From a virus, in IMG/VR virus record IMGVR_UViG_3300035145_003763, positions 1 through 36,048 of that record: a stretch of DNA of 36,048 nt, one strand, 5' to 3'. The stretch's first letter is position 1, and every line of letters starts with the position of its first letter. The translations under genes were made by a program, and so were the position numbers. Under the pieces are notes generated by a model, which was not told the DNA's origin, did not search any database, and saw only the letters and a program-made list of their open reading frames with translations. Below are positions 9,511 to 22,300 of this stretch, one piece after another.

Positions 9511-10319
9511 TGACAAATAGAATTGATACTTTTAAATTAATAATGGATCAGGTAGCCGAAAAAGGCTCAATAGTTATTAATGACTCTATTTATGAAAAAA
9601 TGTTTGCAATAGGAATTCGTAAAGGAGACGCAGAAAAAACATGGGGATATGCTTTGCATGATGCAAATCAAACTCATATGGAAAAAATATTAATTGATAA
9701 TGGTAGAACTGCTCCTACTTATTTAATGTCTTGGTGGGAAGAATTTGCTGTAACATCAGATTGCTATCTAGGTATTGATTCAAGAACTTTTAATAATTCA
9801 GAAGAAATTGTTTTTGGTATTACAGGCCGTGAAAGTTTCAATGAAGTTTTAAGTATGTTTGATAAGTGGAAACAAGATGATGGTACACTCGTAGGAACAG
9901 ATCTTACGATTGCAGAAATTTTACGTGGCGGTGGATTTAAATTAACTTTTAATACTACTCTTAATAGATTTAATTATATTAAAGCATTTAGTAAAAGATG
10001 GAGATTTGAAGACGGCCAACACGTAACGACCAATTACACTTGGAGTATTGATGAAAACGATAACTTAACTTTGATAAAGTCACAAGACTGTATAAATCAA
10101 AGAGCCAAGTTTCCTAATGCACCTAACCCAGCTGTTTGCGGTGATAGATTTATTAATGAATGGAATACAGCTGTAACCATATATAATGGAATATTTGATA
10201 ATGTTATGATGACTCCTAAATTTTTAGAAAGAACAACACACATACACGGATTTTTCTTTGTGTTTATTACAGAAAGAGTAGATGTTGAACGGACTCCTTT
10301 ATTTCCTCCGTTATCATAA
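9510..10319 (+). CDS. Unrecognised protein, 269 aa, last gene of the gp8 operon
   Basis: I do not recognise this protein. It is not repetitive and looks globular and mixed alpha/beta. Tryptophans are frequent (TWGYALHD, MSWWEEF, DKWKQDD, KRWRFED, NYTWSID). There are three cysteines (DCYLG, QDCINQ, AVCGDRF) and a C-terminal block HIHGFFFVFITERVDVERTP that may be a buried strand. No signal peptide or clear membrane helix is present. Its ATG overlaps the stop of the Gly-rich gene (TAATG), so it is co-translated with that protein, and it ends 77 bases before the giant gene. Base use is like its neighbours. By position it may be a partner or cap of the adhesin or a minor tail component. Neither is shown by sequence. 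Confidence 0.6.
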   Translation: MTNRIDTFKLIMDQVAEKGSIVINDSIYEKMFAIGIRKGDAEKTWGYALHDANQTHMEKILIDNGRTAPTYLMSWWEEFAVTSDCYLGIDSRTFNNSEEIVFGITGRESFNEVLSMFDKWKQDDGTLVGTDLTIAEILRGGGFKLTFNTTLNRFNYIKAFSKRWRFEDGQHVTTNYTWSIDENDNLTLIKSQDCINQRAKFPNAPNPAVCGDRFINEWNTAVTIYNGIFDNVMMTPKFLERTTHIHGFFFVFITERVDVERTPLFPPLS

Positions 10320-10357
10320 CAAACTTTGATTTGAGATAAATACTCATTAGAAAGCTT

Positions 10358-10365
10358 TATAAATA
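10358..10365 (+). promoter_or_regulatory. T4-type late promoter (TATAAATA)
   Basis: An exact TATAAATA box lies in the 77-base gap before the giant gene, its end 31 bases from the ATG at 10397. A near match, GATAAATA, lies 23 bases upstream at 10335-10342 and may be a weaker second box. An AGGA at 10385-10388 is the likely ribosome site. This promoter would drive the operon 10397-27912. Confidence 0.8.
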
Positions 10366-10396
10366 AAATAAAAGAAAATGAAATAGGATATTTCGA

Positions 10397-13300
10397 ATGT
10401 CAAAAATTTCAGAACTCGGTCCAATAACCGGTGCCAATACGCGGACAGAAGATCTCTTCGTTATCGTCAACCTAATTCAAGGGGATGACGGTACAAAGAA
10501 CATCACAAGGGCCGAACTTGTACAAGCCTTACAATATGAAATCTTTGATAGAATTACGATCACTGGTGGTCTAATATCTGGTGTAACAATTTTCGACTCA
10601 AATGGTAGAAATCTTCTAATCACAGAGTCGCAGTTTAATACTGGGACCCTTGATAGTAACACCTTAACAAACTCTAATATATTAACTGCTACCGCAAACA
10701 ATATAACCATGACAAACTCAGTTATTACAAGTTCTGAGTTTAATAATGGTACTGGTAATAATGACGTATTTACGTTCTCAAGAATTGATTACTCTGACTT
10801 TTCCAACGGTACAGGTAATAATAACGTCTTTACAAATTCTCGTATTGACAACTCAGAATATAATAACGTCACAATTGAACAAGGTACTGCAAACGGTCTT
10901 ATCCTTACGAACATTTCTATTGATGAACTTATTCTTGAAGATGCTTTCATCTCGAATAGTGAAATCATTACAACGTCTTTCGCCAATGGTTCAATTTCAA
11001 ACAGCACAATCATTAATACAGATCTCGACGACGTTGATATTACAAACTCAAGATTCTCAAACGGTCAAATTTGGGATACCGCGGTAAGTAACTCTACAAT
11101 TACCGCAACAGACTTTAGCAATGGTACAGGTAACAATAATATCTTTACCAATACAACAATTGACCAAGGAATTATTATTAACTCCGTAGCGAATAACATT
11201 GTTATTACTTCTTCTGAATTTAATGACGGTACGGCAAATAATATAAACATTGTAAATTCCGACTTTTCCGATGGAACTGGAAACAATAACGTATTTACAA
11301 ACACAACAATTCAAGATGGTACTCTTGATAATAACGTAATTACTAATTCATCGTTCCAAGGTTCAATGGAAGATGTTGTTGCTACAAATATGACAATCAC
11401 AAGCTCTACCTCTCAAGGTATGGCAATCTCAAACAAGTCAAGTTTTGTAGACGGCGTTATTCAAGACACAGAACTTTCTAACACAACAATTGAAGATTCT
11501 AAACTTGTTGACTTTGACATGGAGCTGCATAAAGTATGGCAGCCAAACATGGATGAAGATAGCTACTTTGCAATCAAAAACTTTAAGACTGGTGATACAG
11601 AACAAATTACATATCGCCAATTCTTTGATGAAATTTCTAAATCAACAGAAAAAGCTCTTAAAGTCCACGTTGCCGTTGATGGCGATGACAACAACCCAGG
11701 TACATTACTTAAGCCTGTTAAAACTCTTGCTCGAGCATCTCAACTTGCAATTGAAAAAGCTGGTGGTGTAACAGATCGTAACGCACTTAACAGCGCTGTA
11801 CACATTTCAGTTGGCCCAGGAACATATTATGTGGATGATCCAATTGTTCTTCCTGATGATTGTTCTATGACTTCAACTGCAGGACAGTACGCAACAGTTA
11901 TTGAAAAGAAACCTGGATATGAAAGAACAAACGGTGTTCTTGTTGGTTCAGGTTGTTATGTTCAAGGTTTTGCATATATGAACTTTGAAGTTGATAACTT
12001 TGATTACCCTGAAGGTGGTTTTGCTGTGGCATATCGCCCAGGTGCATTGCTTCGCCGTTCTCCATATATTCGTGACTCCTCTCAGTTGTCAAACTTTAAC
12101 CGTCTTGACGTTGAACCACCTCTTAATCCATTTAACTCAAAAGGTACAATCGCTGACCTTGGTCAAGAATTCTATATGGTAGCAGGTCACTCAACCCAAG
12201 CTAACTTTGCAATTGATGATGAAGTTACTTTCTCATCTGGTGCGTCTGGTTTTATTTCATACATTGCGGACATTGACTCAAACTCACAAATTTACGTAAG
12301 AAACTTAAAAGGTAATGTTGAGCCAGGTGATATGCTTTATGCTGAGTCCGGTGGAACAGCAACAATTGATAGACTTGGTATTGACGACTTCCCTAACAGA
12401 CTTGTAGGTCGTGGCGGCGGATGTATGCTTGCTGATCGTCGAGTACTAGACCCTGACTCACTTTATACTTACGTACTATGTTTTGGTTTTACACCTCGTA
12501 CTCAAAACGGTATGGGTTATGTGGCAAGAGATGGTGCCGGTGTTAACGGTATTGGTTCATTGTCAATCTTTGTTCGTACTGCGTTCTATGCGTTGAACGG
12601 CGGACAAATGACCTTGAACAACTCAGGTACTCAGTTTGGTGACATCTCAATGCGCGCAAAAGGTTCAACTGCGGTATTTACACCAGCCGAAACAAGTGCT
12701 ACTTTGTTCTCAAATACAACATTTGCTGATATTATTCTTGATAACAAAGAAGAAATTGTTGAAGATATGGTAGTCTACCTAACAGCAAATACTGCAAATG
12801 GTGGTTTGAATTATCAAGGTTATGATGCAGCAAAATGCTTTAGAGATACAGGAATTATTGTTGATAGTGTTGGATATGATGTTGCTCTTAATACTAACTA
12901 TTGGGGCCGCTTAAACGGTATTGCATACGAAAGTCCAATTTCATACGTTGTTAAAAACGAGCAACAAACTGAAACGCTTGGGGCAAACCAACATCTTAAA
13001 TCAGAAATTAACAGACTATTTGCAAATGCAAATACTGAAGTATTAACTCGAGCAAATAGATCTCTTGATGAAACACTAAGCATACTTGACAATTCTGAGT
13101 CATATGCCTCTGATATTATTTGGCAAGATACAGGAAATGTTGCAAGAACAGCGGCTCGTGAATTAATTCAAGATAACCGTGATTTGATTATTAACGGTAT
13201 GATAGATTGGATTGATAATAACGATGAATTCTTCTCATATGACAGCAAAAAATGTCGTAGAGATATGCAAGAATATATTTTGCCTGCCGTTAAATGGGAT

Positions 13301-16300
13301 TCATTACTTGACACAAACTACAACTCAAATATTGCAGGTCAAGCATACTATTTCAAACAATCAGCAACAGTAGCAGATAAACAAAGAAATGAAACTGTTG
13401 CCACATTTGAAAAATTACGTAAAGTTACAGATGAACTTGTAGAAGCAAACTCTGCATTGATGGCAGAAAGATCGTTTGACAAGTTTAGCACAATTATTGA
13501 TATTCTTGATAATACAAGAACAACTAAATTTAGCCCAACCAAAGCAACTTACGAACCTGATACAGGAAGAATGGTTATCACAATTGGTAATCACACATTA
13601 CAAAAAGGTCAATTCGTAACTTTTGCTGAAGAGGCATTTACGTTTACTTGTACTTCAGATAATAACGTAATGGAAATTAAACACCCAAGAAGATCTGATA
13701 CAAAGAACTTTAATAAAGCATTACCAATTGAACACGTATCAGCAAAAACAATTACTGTGAACGCAGGTACAACTGGTGCAAACTTTGCTCATACATTTGT
13801 ATCCGCAAAACCAAAATCAGTATCCGTTCTTGGTGAAGTTATGACATTCTCTGATAGCCCATTACTTGACGGCGATAAAAAGAATGCAAGAAAACAACTT
13901 CAAGCAAATAAAGAATATATTCAAGACTATATGGAAGCTTGGGCTGACAACGAATGGTTCTTTTATGACAGTGATAAATGTCAAAGAGATACAACTCAGT
14001 ACATTATGCCTGCCGTTCAAAGAGACTTGTTGTTAGGTACGAACTTTAACGCTCTTCAAACAGGTATTGCTTATCGTACAAAATCAGGCGAAGTTTCAGT
14101 TACAGATCAACTTGAACAAACCGTTGGTGCAGTTAACTTTATGAAATCGTCAGCTGCTACAACTGCGGCAGGAAACTCAATTGCTGTTGATAGATTAAAC
14201 GACTCATTTGACGAAATCACAGGATTGTTGAATAACTATGGTAAAAAATATACTCCGACTAATGCGACATATAATCCACAAACTGGTGTAACAGTTCTTA
14301 CACTCGGAGACCACGATTTTGACATTGGTGATCATATTTACCTTGAGCCATTCAGCCTTATATTTACCTGCGCTCTTGACGGTAACGTAACAGAACATGG
14401 TTACCCAGCAACTACATTTACTGATTATACTCCAACTGATGCGTCATACGATCCTGCTTCAGGCGTATTCACAGCAACAATTGGTACACACAATCTTCAA
14501 GCAGGAGACAAGGTTGAATTTAAAGATGGCGCCGTAACATTTACATGTGCGCTTGACGGTAATACAACAAACCACCCTGCACCTGAGTCCCATCACCCAT
14601 TCTTTAGAAAACAAGTTGAGATTACTTCCGTAACATCAACAACAATTACTATGAATGTTGGTGCTGCAACTGATGGCGGTGGAACACATACATTTGTAAG
14701 CGCATTAGCAGACGGTATTCGTGCAGAACGTCAACACCCTGCATATAAAAAGCCAATCGTTATTTCTGATAGAACTGCAACCACGATTACAATTAATGTT
14801 GGTGAGTCAAGTGATACTTCAACACATACTTTTGTACGTGCTGATACTAATGCGGTTCGTGAGGCTGCGGATCCATGGTTAGGTCGCTATACTCCACAAA
14901 ATGTTATCTATGACCCAGTTAATGGTGATATGGAAATCTTTATTGGCTCACACACTCTTCCTGTTGGTAAATGGATCTCAATTGATCCTGAGTCAATTAC
15001 GTTATCTTGTGCAAATACATCAGCAAATACAACTGTTGAATTAACACACCCAAGACGTAAAGAAAAACCGCATGATGAACCAATTCGTATTCATGCTGTA
15101 ACTGCAACCTCAATTACAGTAAACGTTGGAAACGCAAACGGTTATACTGAGCCACATACTTTTGTATCAGCTACAAAAGGCTGTATCAATGCCCACGCGG
15201 TAAAACATACAGATGCCGCTAAATTCGTTAAAGCATTTACACCTACAACCTCTACTTATGACCCAGGTACAGGTATTATGAATATCACGATTGCGGACCA
15301 CGGTCTTAACCAAGGCGATCATATTCAAATCATGCCACTTGGTATTACATTTAGTTGTGTTAATACGGCAACCTCTGATACGGTTGAAATCTCACACCCA
15401 AGATTAGGTGAGCCACTTTACGAACATCCTATTGAAATTACAGCTGTAACTACTAACACTATTACAGTTAATGCAGGTACCGCAGGCGGTTACGGCGGAA
15501 CTCATACATTTGTAAGAGCTGACGAAGGATCGGTTATGCAAGTATCTGCGTCAGAGCAAGGTACATACGCTTCAAGACAAATTAAAAAGAATAAGAAATT
15601 TATTCAAGAAGAAGTCAAAGCGTATCTTAACGATAACTACTTCATTTACGAAGATGCAAAATGTCGCCGTGATACAGGATATATTCTTGACGCGGTAAGA
15701 AGAGACGTTGCGACGGGATCTAATCTTAACGCCGTAATGACAGGTATGGCATATAGATCTGGTACCGTGGGATCTGATGTTGTTATTAACGATCAGCTTA
15801 CAGAAACCGTCGGTTCAATTACATGGCTGAAAGGTGAAATCGCGTCTGACGTATTAACAGATGCAACAGCAATTTCTCGCTCAAACGCAGCATTTGACGA
15901 AATCATTGATATTATGCAAAACGGCAATGCCAATGCAGACACAATTGATTTTGGTACATACTCAATATCTCAAGAAGCGTTTAATGCGCGCAATGCGTTG
16001 CAAGAAAACAAAGCATTTATTCAAGCTGAAACAATTGCTTGGATCAAACAGAAATATCCAAACTTCGGATACAATGTTGATGCATGTAAGAGGGACTTAG
16101 GATACTTTATTGATACTGTATCTTGGGATATTCAACATGGCTCAACAGCGGCAACGGTAAATAACACAAGACTGTATTTTGAAAATGGTCTATCCGTTCT
16201 TGATGATGCAGAAATCGTTCCAACATCTGAATCATATAAGTTTATTGCAGGATTGGTTTCACGCATTATTAATGGTATTGACTGCATGGAGTATCAAGCA

Positions 16301-19300
16301 GTTGAAGCGCAAGTCTACGGAGAATACACATACTATACTCCGTCAAACGCAACTTACGATCCTGTCACAGGTGTAATGGAAGTAACAATTGGTACTCACG
16401 GGTTTGCGGTAGGAGATCGTATCTCAATTGACCCAGGTGGAATTACGTTTAGCTGTGGCTTTGGTGGCGGCGGTACTGACTCGCATCCAAACACAAACGA
16501 TCCAAACTACAAAGGTCAGTTTATTATTACTGCAATTTCAGGAACATCAATTACAGTTAATGCAGGTGCTGCAAACGGATACCAAGGAGCTCATACTTTC
16601 GTATCAGCAACAGCGGATTGTATTAGACCTGCAAATATGGCGGAAGCATATACACCAACCAATGTTGTATACGATCACGTCACCGGTGTTATGGAAATGA
16701 CCTTAGGTGAACGCCATAGTTTCGTAGCAGGAGATTATATCATCTTTGATGAGAATGCAATTACATTGTCTTGCCCAACGTCGCCGTCGGATCCAACACC
16801 AATTAATATTTCACATCCTCGCCCAACAGATCCAATTTATAACAAGCCAGTTAAAGTTGACTCTGTAACATCAACAACAGTTACTCTTCAAGTTGGTGAG
16901 GCAAAAGTTGATAAAGTTCATACTTTCGTATCAGCAACAACTAATGGTGTACGTCGTGCGGTTAATCCAACAATTGCAACAAAAGCATATGATCTGTTTG
17001 ATAACATTGGATTGCAAATCCGTAATAACAACGGTGCAGCAACAAGAGCAGAAGTTGAAATTGAGCCAACATTAACTTCCGATTATAACTCAACTGTTAT
17101 CGCAGACGCACAAGGTATTTTGGGTAATAAACAAAAGTATCAAGAAGACATTATTGAATTTATTAGAGATAACTATAACGGTCTTTCTTATAATATTTCA
17201 AAATGCAACAGGGATGTTGGTTATATTCTTGACGCAATTGATGAAGATATTGAATACGGCGGTAACGCTGCAACTATCAATGCAGCAAACTTCTACTTCG
17301 AAGCCACCACAAGGGGCGCAGGTAGCCTTTCTGATAATTCGCCGATCTCCGTTAACGTATTGCCAGAAGAACAAAGAGCACCTACAAAAGCTGCATTTTC
17401 TCACTTGGCTGATGTAGTTCAACTTGTAGTTAGAGGACAAACAGTTACTCCAACAACAGGCAATACCGTAGATCAAAATACATCTTTGACCGCTGCAGAT
17501 CTTGCAACTGGTAACCGTGCACATGATCTTATTGAAATTATTGCACAAGGCGTAGATGATTATTCTTCTGGTAAATTGCCTGCGGTTTCTGGTGCTCCTA
17601 TTATGCCGCCGTCAAGAACTTTTGCAAGAAAATCATTGGAGAAAAACCGTAAATGGTTCCAAGAAGAAATCGTTCGTTTTGTAGATAAAGAACACTTTAC
17701 TTTTGATGAAAACAAATGCGCAAGAGATGCAGGATTTATTCTTGACGCTGTTCGCAGGGATGTTCAAACAGGTTCAACCTATAATGGCAAATATGTTGGT
17801 AAATCATATCGTATTGGTACCGTAGGTGCTGATAAAGTTATTGAAGAACAACTTGCCGAAACAATTGAAGGAATCCAATATATACAAAAAGACATCGAGG
17901 CATTATTATCCGGTGTGGCACTATCGCGCGCTCAGGTTTCCTTCAATAATATTATTAGATCCATGGTGGATGACTATACTCCTGACGGAACAAACTATGA
18001 CTACGGTTCCGGAAACCAAGGCGGCAACTACGTAAATGCAAGAAACGGTTTACAAATTAACAGAAACTTTATTCAAGCAGAAGCAACAGCTTGGGTAAAC
18101 GTTAATTATCCTACTCTTGATTACTCAGAAGCAAAATGTCAAAGAGACACAGGTATTATGGTAGATGCGGTTTGTTACGACATTCAGCACGGATCAAATA
18201 CCGCAATGAGAGACGTAGCGAAACTTTATTTTGAGAACGGTCTATCTACATTGTCAGCAGATCAAAGGGCTCCAACCGCAGCTCTGTATACTCACCTTGG
18301 AGAAATTTGTGAAGACATTTTGAACAAAGTAACAATCACACCTTCAACTGGTAACGGTGTTGCACAGGATACTGGATTTGGTCCTGTAGCTGCAGCAATT
18401 GGCATTGCACAAAAAGATTTGTGGAATATCGTTGAAGATGTAATTGCAGAAGACTCATTAATTAATATGCCTGATGTACGTGAAGCTCAATCAACATCGC
18501 TTAGCGCAGTTGCATACGATTATGATGCAGAAGCACAAATCATCGCAGATCGTACACCAACAATTCAAGCAAATATTACCGACTATCTGAAAACAACGTT
18601 TAACTTCCTTGAGTATGATAGAGAGCGTTGTTTCCGTGATACAGGTTATATCATTGATGCAGTTGCTCACGATATTCAATACGGTGGTAACTCAGGTACT
18701 GTTAATGCTGCAGGACTATATTTCAAAAATGCAGTTAACGTATTACCTTACGATCAACGAGTTTCAACAAGAAGAGCATTTACTCACTTGGCAAAACAAG
18801 TTGAGAAAATTACAAGAGCAGAACCTGTTGGATATAAATTAGGTAACAAATGGACTCCACACGCAGCAAATTATGATCCTGCGTCAGGAATGCTTGATAT
18901 GACATTAGGTGGAGACTTTACTCCATTGAACGGTGATGAACAAGCAAAAATGTCAGCAACAAGCGCAACATATAACCCAGCAACTGGTGAGTCAGTAATT
19001 ACTGTTGCGGATGCTTCAACTATCTCTGCAGGCGATTTGATTATTCTTGCAGATAACAGCTTAACCTTTACTTGTACTCAAGACGGTAACGCAACTCAGC
19101 ATTCTTACCCAAGACCTACTGACCCAGCAAGCGGTACACCTTTGAGAGTATCAGCCTCTGATGCAACTACATTTACGGTTAATGTTGGCGCATCTGATAT
19201 TAACAGTCAATATGCTCACACATTTGTTTCAGCAACCGCCGATGGTATTACACATTATAATAATACCTCTGATTATGACTCGGCAACTGGTAACTTAAGA

Positions 19301-22300
19301 ATTAACATTGGTAACCACACATTAAAAATTGGTGACAAAATTGAAATTGCACCAGAAGGTATGACATTTAGTTGTGACTTTGACGAAAACAATACAACAC
19401 ATGCATATCCTCGTAAAAGAGTATATACACCAAAGACAGGTACAACTTACGATCCGACGTCAGGTGATATGGTATTAACATTGCTTGATACTGAACAATT
19501 TACTCCTGCTGCAGGTACAACTTACGATCCGTCAAATGGTAAAATGGTTGTTGAAATTGGTAACCATGATTTGAAAGTTGGTGAATATGTACACTTTGCG
19601 AATAACAGCTTAACCTTTACTTGTACTCAAGACAGTAACGTAACTCAGCATACATATCCAAGACCAGGTTCTGATCGTATTGTTGACTCGGCTGTTGTTA
19701 TTAGCGCAGTTACTGCAACAACATTTACAGTCAATGTAGGACCTTCACCAGAAGGACAACAATACGCCCACACATTTGTTTCAGCAACTTCTAATGCAGT
19801 AACAAAATCTCATAACCTTGAGAACGGTGAAAATGTATTGCTTGCACCTAACAGCATAAGATTTACTTGTGCACTTGATAGCCATGCAACTACACACTCT
19901 TATCCACAAATTGGACATCCTGCATATGATACACCTGTAGCGATTACAGCTCATACGCCAACAACAGTTACAGTTAATGTTGGTGGATACGCTGGCGGTA
20001 CTGCTCACATTTTTGTAGGAGCTGATGATAATGCCGTATCAAGTACAGATCCAATTTACGGTAAACGAACAGCAATTACTGCGGTAACAGATACATCTGT
20101 AACAATTAACGTAGGTGCATCACCGACAGGTTATCAACACGTACATACTTTTGTATCAGCACTTGCCGGCGCGGTTGCAACAGATCAGCATAACTTAAAA
20201 GTTGGCGATTATATCTTGATCCAACCGGAAAGCATGTCATTCACATGTGCTCAAGATAACTATGCAACAGTTCATGCTTATCCACAATCACATCACCCAG
20301 CATATGATACACCGGTCAAAATCCTTGAAGCGTCGCCAACAACAGTAAGAGTTGATGTTGGTAAAGCTCTTCCACCTAACAGCGGTGGAGTTCATCGTTT
20401 CGTAAGTGCAACAATTAACGCAATTGGTCATGTTATTGGTAACCCAATTAAACAAGATATGACAAACCTTGCAGCAAGAAGAGAAATTGCAGCAGAAGCA
20501 AAAGCACTTGCAATGATTATTGCGGATATTTCAGATGACAATAGCACGGATGCAATTCCGTTAGAAAGACCTCCATTGACAACTTGGATACAAGATGATA
20601 TTGTTGCATCTAAAGAAGCAATTGAAGATAGTATTCCAACTCTTGTAACTAACGTTATTAATTACATTACAGAAACTTGGAATGGTGCAAGTTATGCAAA
20701 ACAAAAATGTCGTAGAGACGTAGGTTCTATTATTGATGCGCTATCGCACGATATGAACTACAACACAAACTATGCAACAAGAATTGCTGCGCAACTATAC
20801 TTTGAATGGGGAGCAAGCGTACTGCCATTTGACCAACGTCAACAATCTGCTGACTTCTTCAAAGAAATGGCTGATGTTGTAGAAAATATCGTACAAGAAT
20901 TGCCTCTATACGAACAAGGATTTACAGCAACCGACGCATTCTATGATCCTGTTTCAGGTATGTTTACAGCAACACTTGGTGTAGGTCATGGATTTGAAAT
21001 CGGCGATTATGTAAACTTTGAGCCGAGCTCATTTACCTTCAGCTGTGACAACGGATCAGGACCGCAAAACCACTCTGTTCCTGAACCTGGTCACCCATAC
21101 TATAACAAGCCTTGTCAGATTACAATGGTAACAGCAGATAAGATTACCATGAACGTAGGAGACGGTGCAGGTTATACTGGTGCTCATACATTTGTTTCAG
21201 CAACTGAAGAAGGATTGAAACGAGCAATTAGAGTTCCATATACAACGCAAGATACTTCAGGTTCAGCCGCATCAGCAGTTGAAGGCGAACAAGTTGCAGA
21301 TCTTGTACGTATCATTGAAGACGCAATCAGAAGAAACAGCCTTGACGCAGTACCAAGATTGGTTGAGCCTGATACTTCTTGGGTTGATAGCTCAATGAGA
21401 TGGGCAGCGAAACAAATTGAAATGAATAAAGATGAATTGGCAGACGAAGTCATTGAGTTTATCAATTCAGAATTTAATACACTTGATTACGATAAAGCAA
21501 AATGTCGCAGAGATACAGGTTATCTTGTTGATGCGTTTAGTTATGACCTTAACTATGGCGGTAACTCAGCTTCTCGTTGGAACGCAGAGTTCTATTTCTG
21601 GAATAACATTTTCAGATTGCCTGAAGATCAGCGCATTCCAACTGCGGTATCATATCGTAAGCTTGGTGAAATTGCTCGTGACGTATTGCTCGAGAAATAC
21701 CCAGGTACAGTTATTAAAGGTGAATCAACAACCGAATACGAGGCAAACCGCGTCGCGGATTTGGCGAATATATATTACAGAACATTCCTTAACAAGGATG
21801 AAAAAGATCTTGGACCAACAATCTTGCCAGACTTTACTTGGGAAGATAACACAGAGTTTAAATTTGCGAGAGATATTCTTATTAACAACAAGAAAAAGCT
21901 TTCAACAGAAACAGTTAGATATGTTGGTGCACAATACAAGTTCTTTGATATTAACAAAACAAGAAGAGATGCAGGTAACTTGCTAACAGCATTGACTAAT
22001 GACTTTAGATTCTCAAATGTTGTCACACAACAAGACGGATCTCAAACTGCTATGAGAACATATGCAGCGGCATTCTTTGATTATCAAGGTCGTCATGTGT
22101 TCCCAGTATTTAACGCAACAACAGCAGGATTGAGTTTCCAAGGTACATTAGAAAACTTAACAGCACTATCAGCTATAACAGGTCAAAAACCAAATCATGC
22201 ATACATTGTTTCAACTGACTATACTGGCAACCGTTACGCCGGCGATATATATTATTGGAATGGAACAACATGGGTGAATGATGGAGCTAACAACACAGAC

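Larger units (their letters stand above)
13527..21225 (+). repeat. Type-B beta modules (TYDPxTG...HTFVSA), about 13 copies, in the giant protein
   Basis: Units of about 100 residues start near nucleotides 13527, 14247 (first half only), 14420 (with an extra second half at 14731), 14885, 15233, 16330, 16648, 18850, 19255 (first half only), 19425, 19810 (with an extra second half), 20187 and 20915. The order inside a unit is YTPTxATYDPxTG, TIGxHxLxxGD, xFxC, H-(Y)P-R, PVxITAVTxTTxTVNVG, HTFVSA. Half-units show the module can be split between its two halves. Similar sequence is common in marine phage fibre proteins, to my recollection, without an assigned role. Confidence 0.7.
12833..22000 (+). 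repeat. Type-A modules (KCxRDxGYIxDA), 12 copies, in the giant protein
   Basis: The signature K/R-C-x-R-D recurs at about residues 813, 952, 1194, 1755, 1897, 2269, 2440, 2580, 2744, 3437 and 3702. A degenerate twelfth copy near 3854 has Thr instead of Cys (KTRRDAGN). Each is preceded by a charged helical segment ending in a Y/F-rich turn (such as NYFIYEDAKC) and followed by either AYRxGTVG...QLxETV or LYFENGLSVLxxDQR. These give two subtypes. Helical character is judged by eye. I know of no named function. Confidence 0.7.

Noticed and set aside
10091-10098. Near late-promoter boxes inside genes (TATAAATC at 10091 and 22316, TATAAATT at 18833)
   Set aside because: Each differs at the last base, lies within a coding region and has no gene start nearby.
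12060-12700. Assigning a polysaccharide lyase activity to the beta-helix part of the giant protein
   Set aside because: The fold signature is suggestive but I cannot identify catalytic residues, and many fibre beta-helices are inactive.
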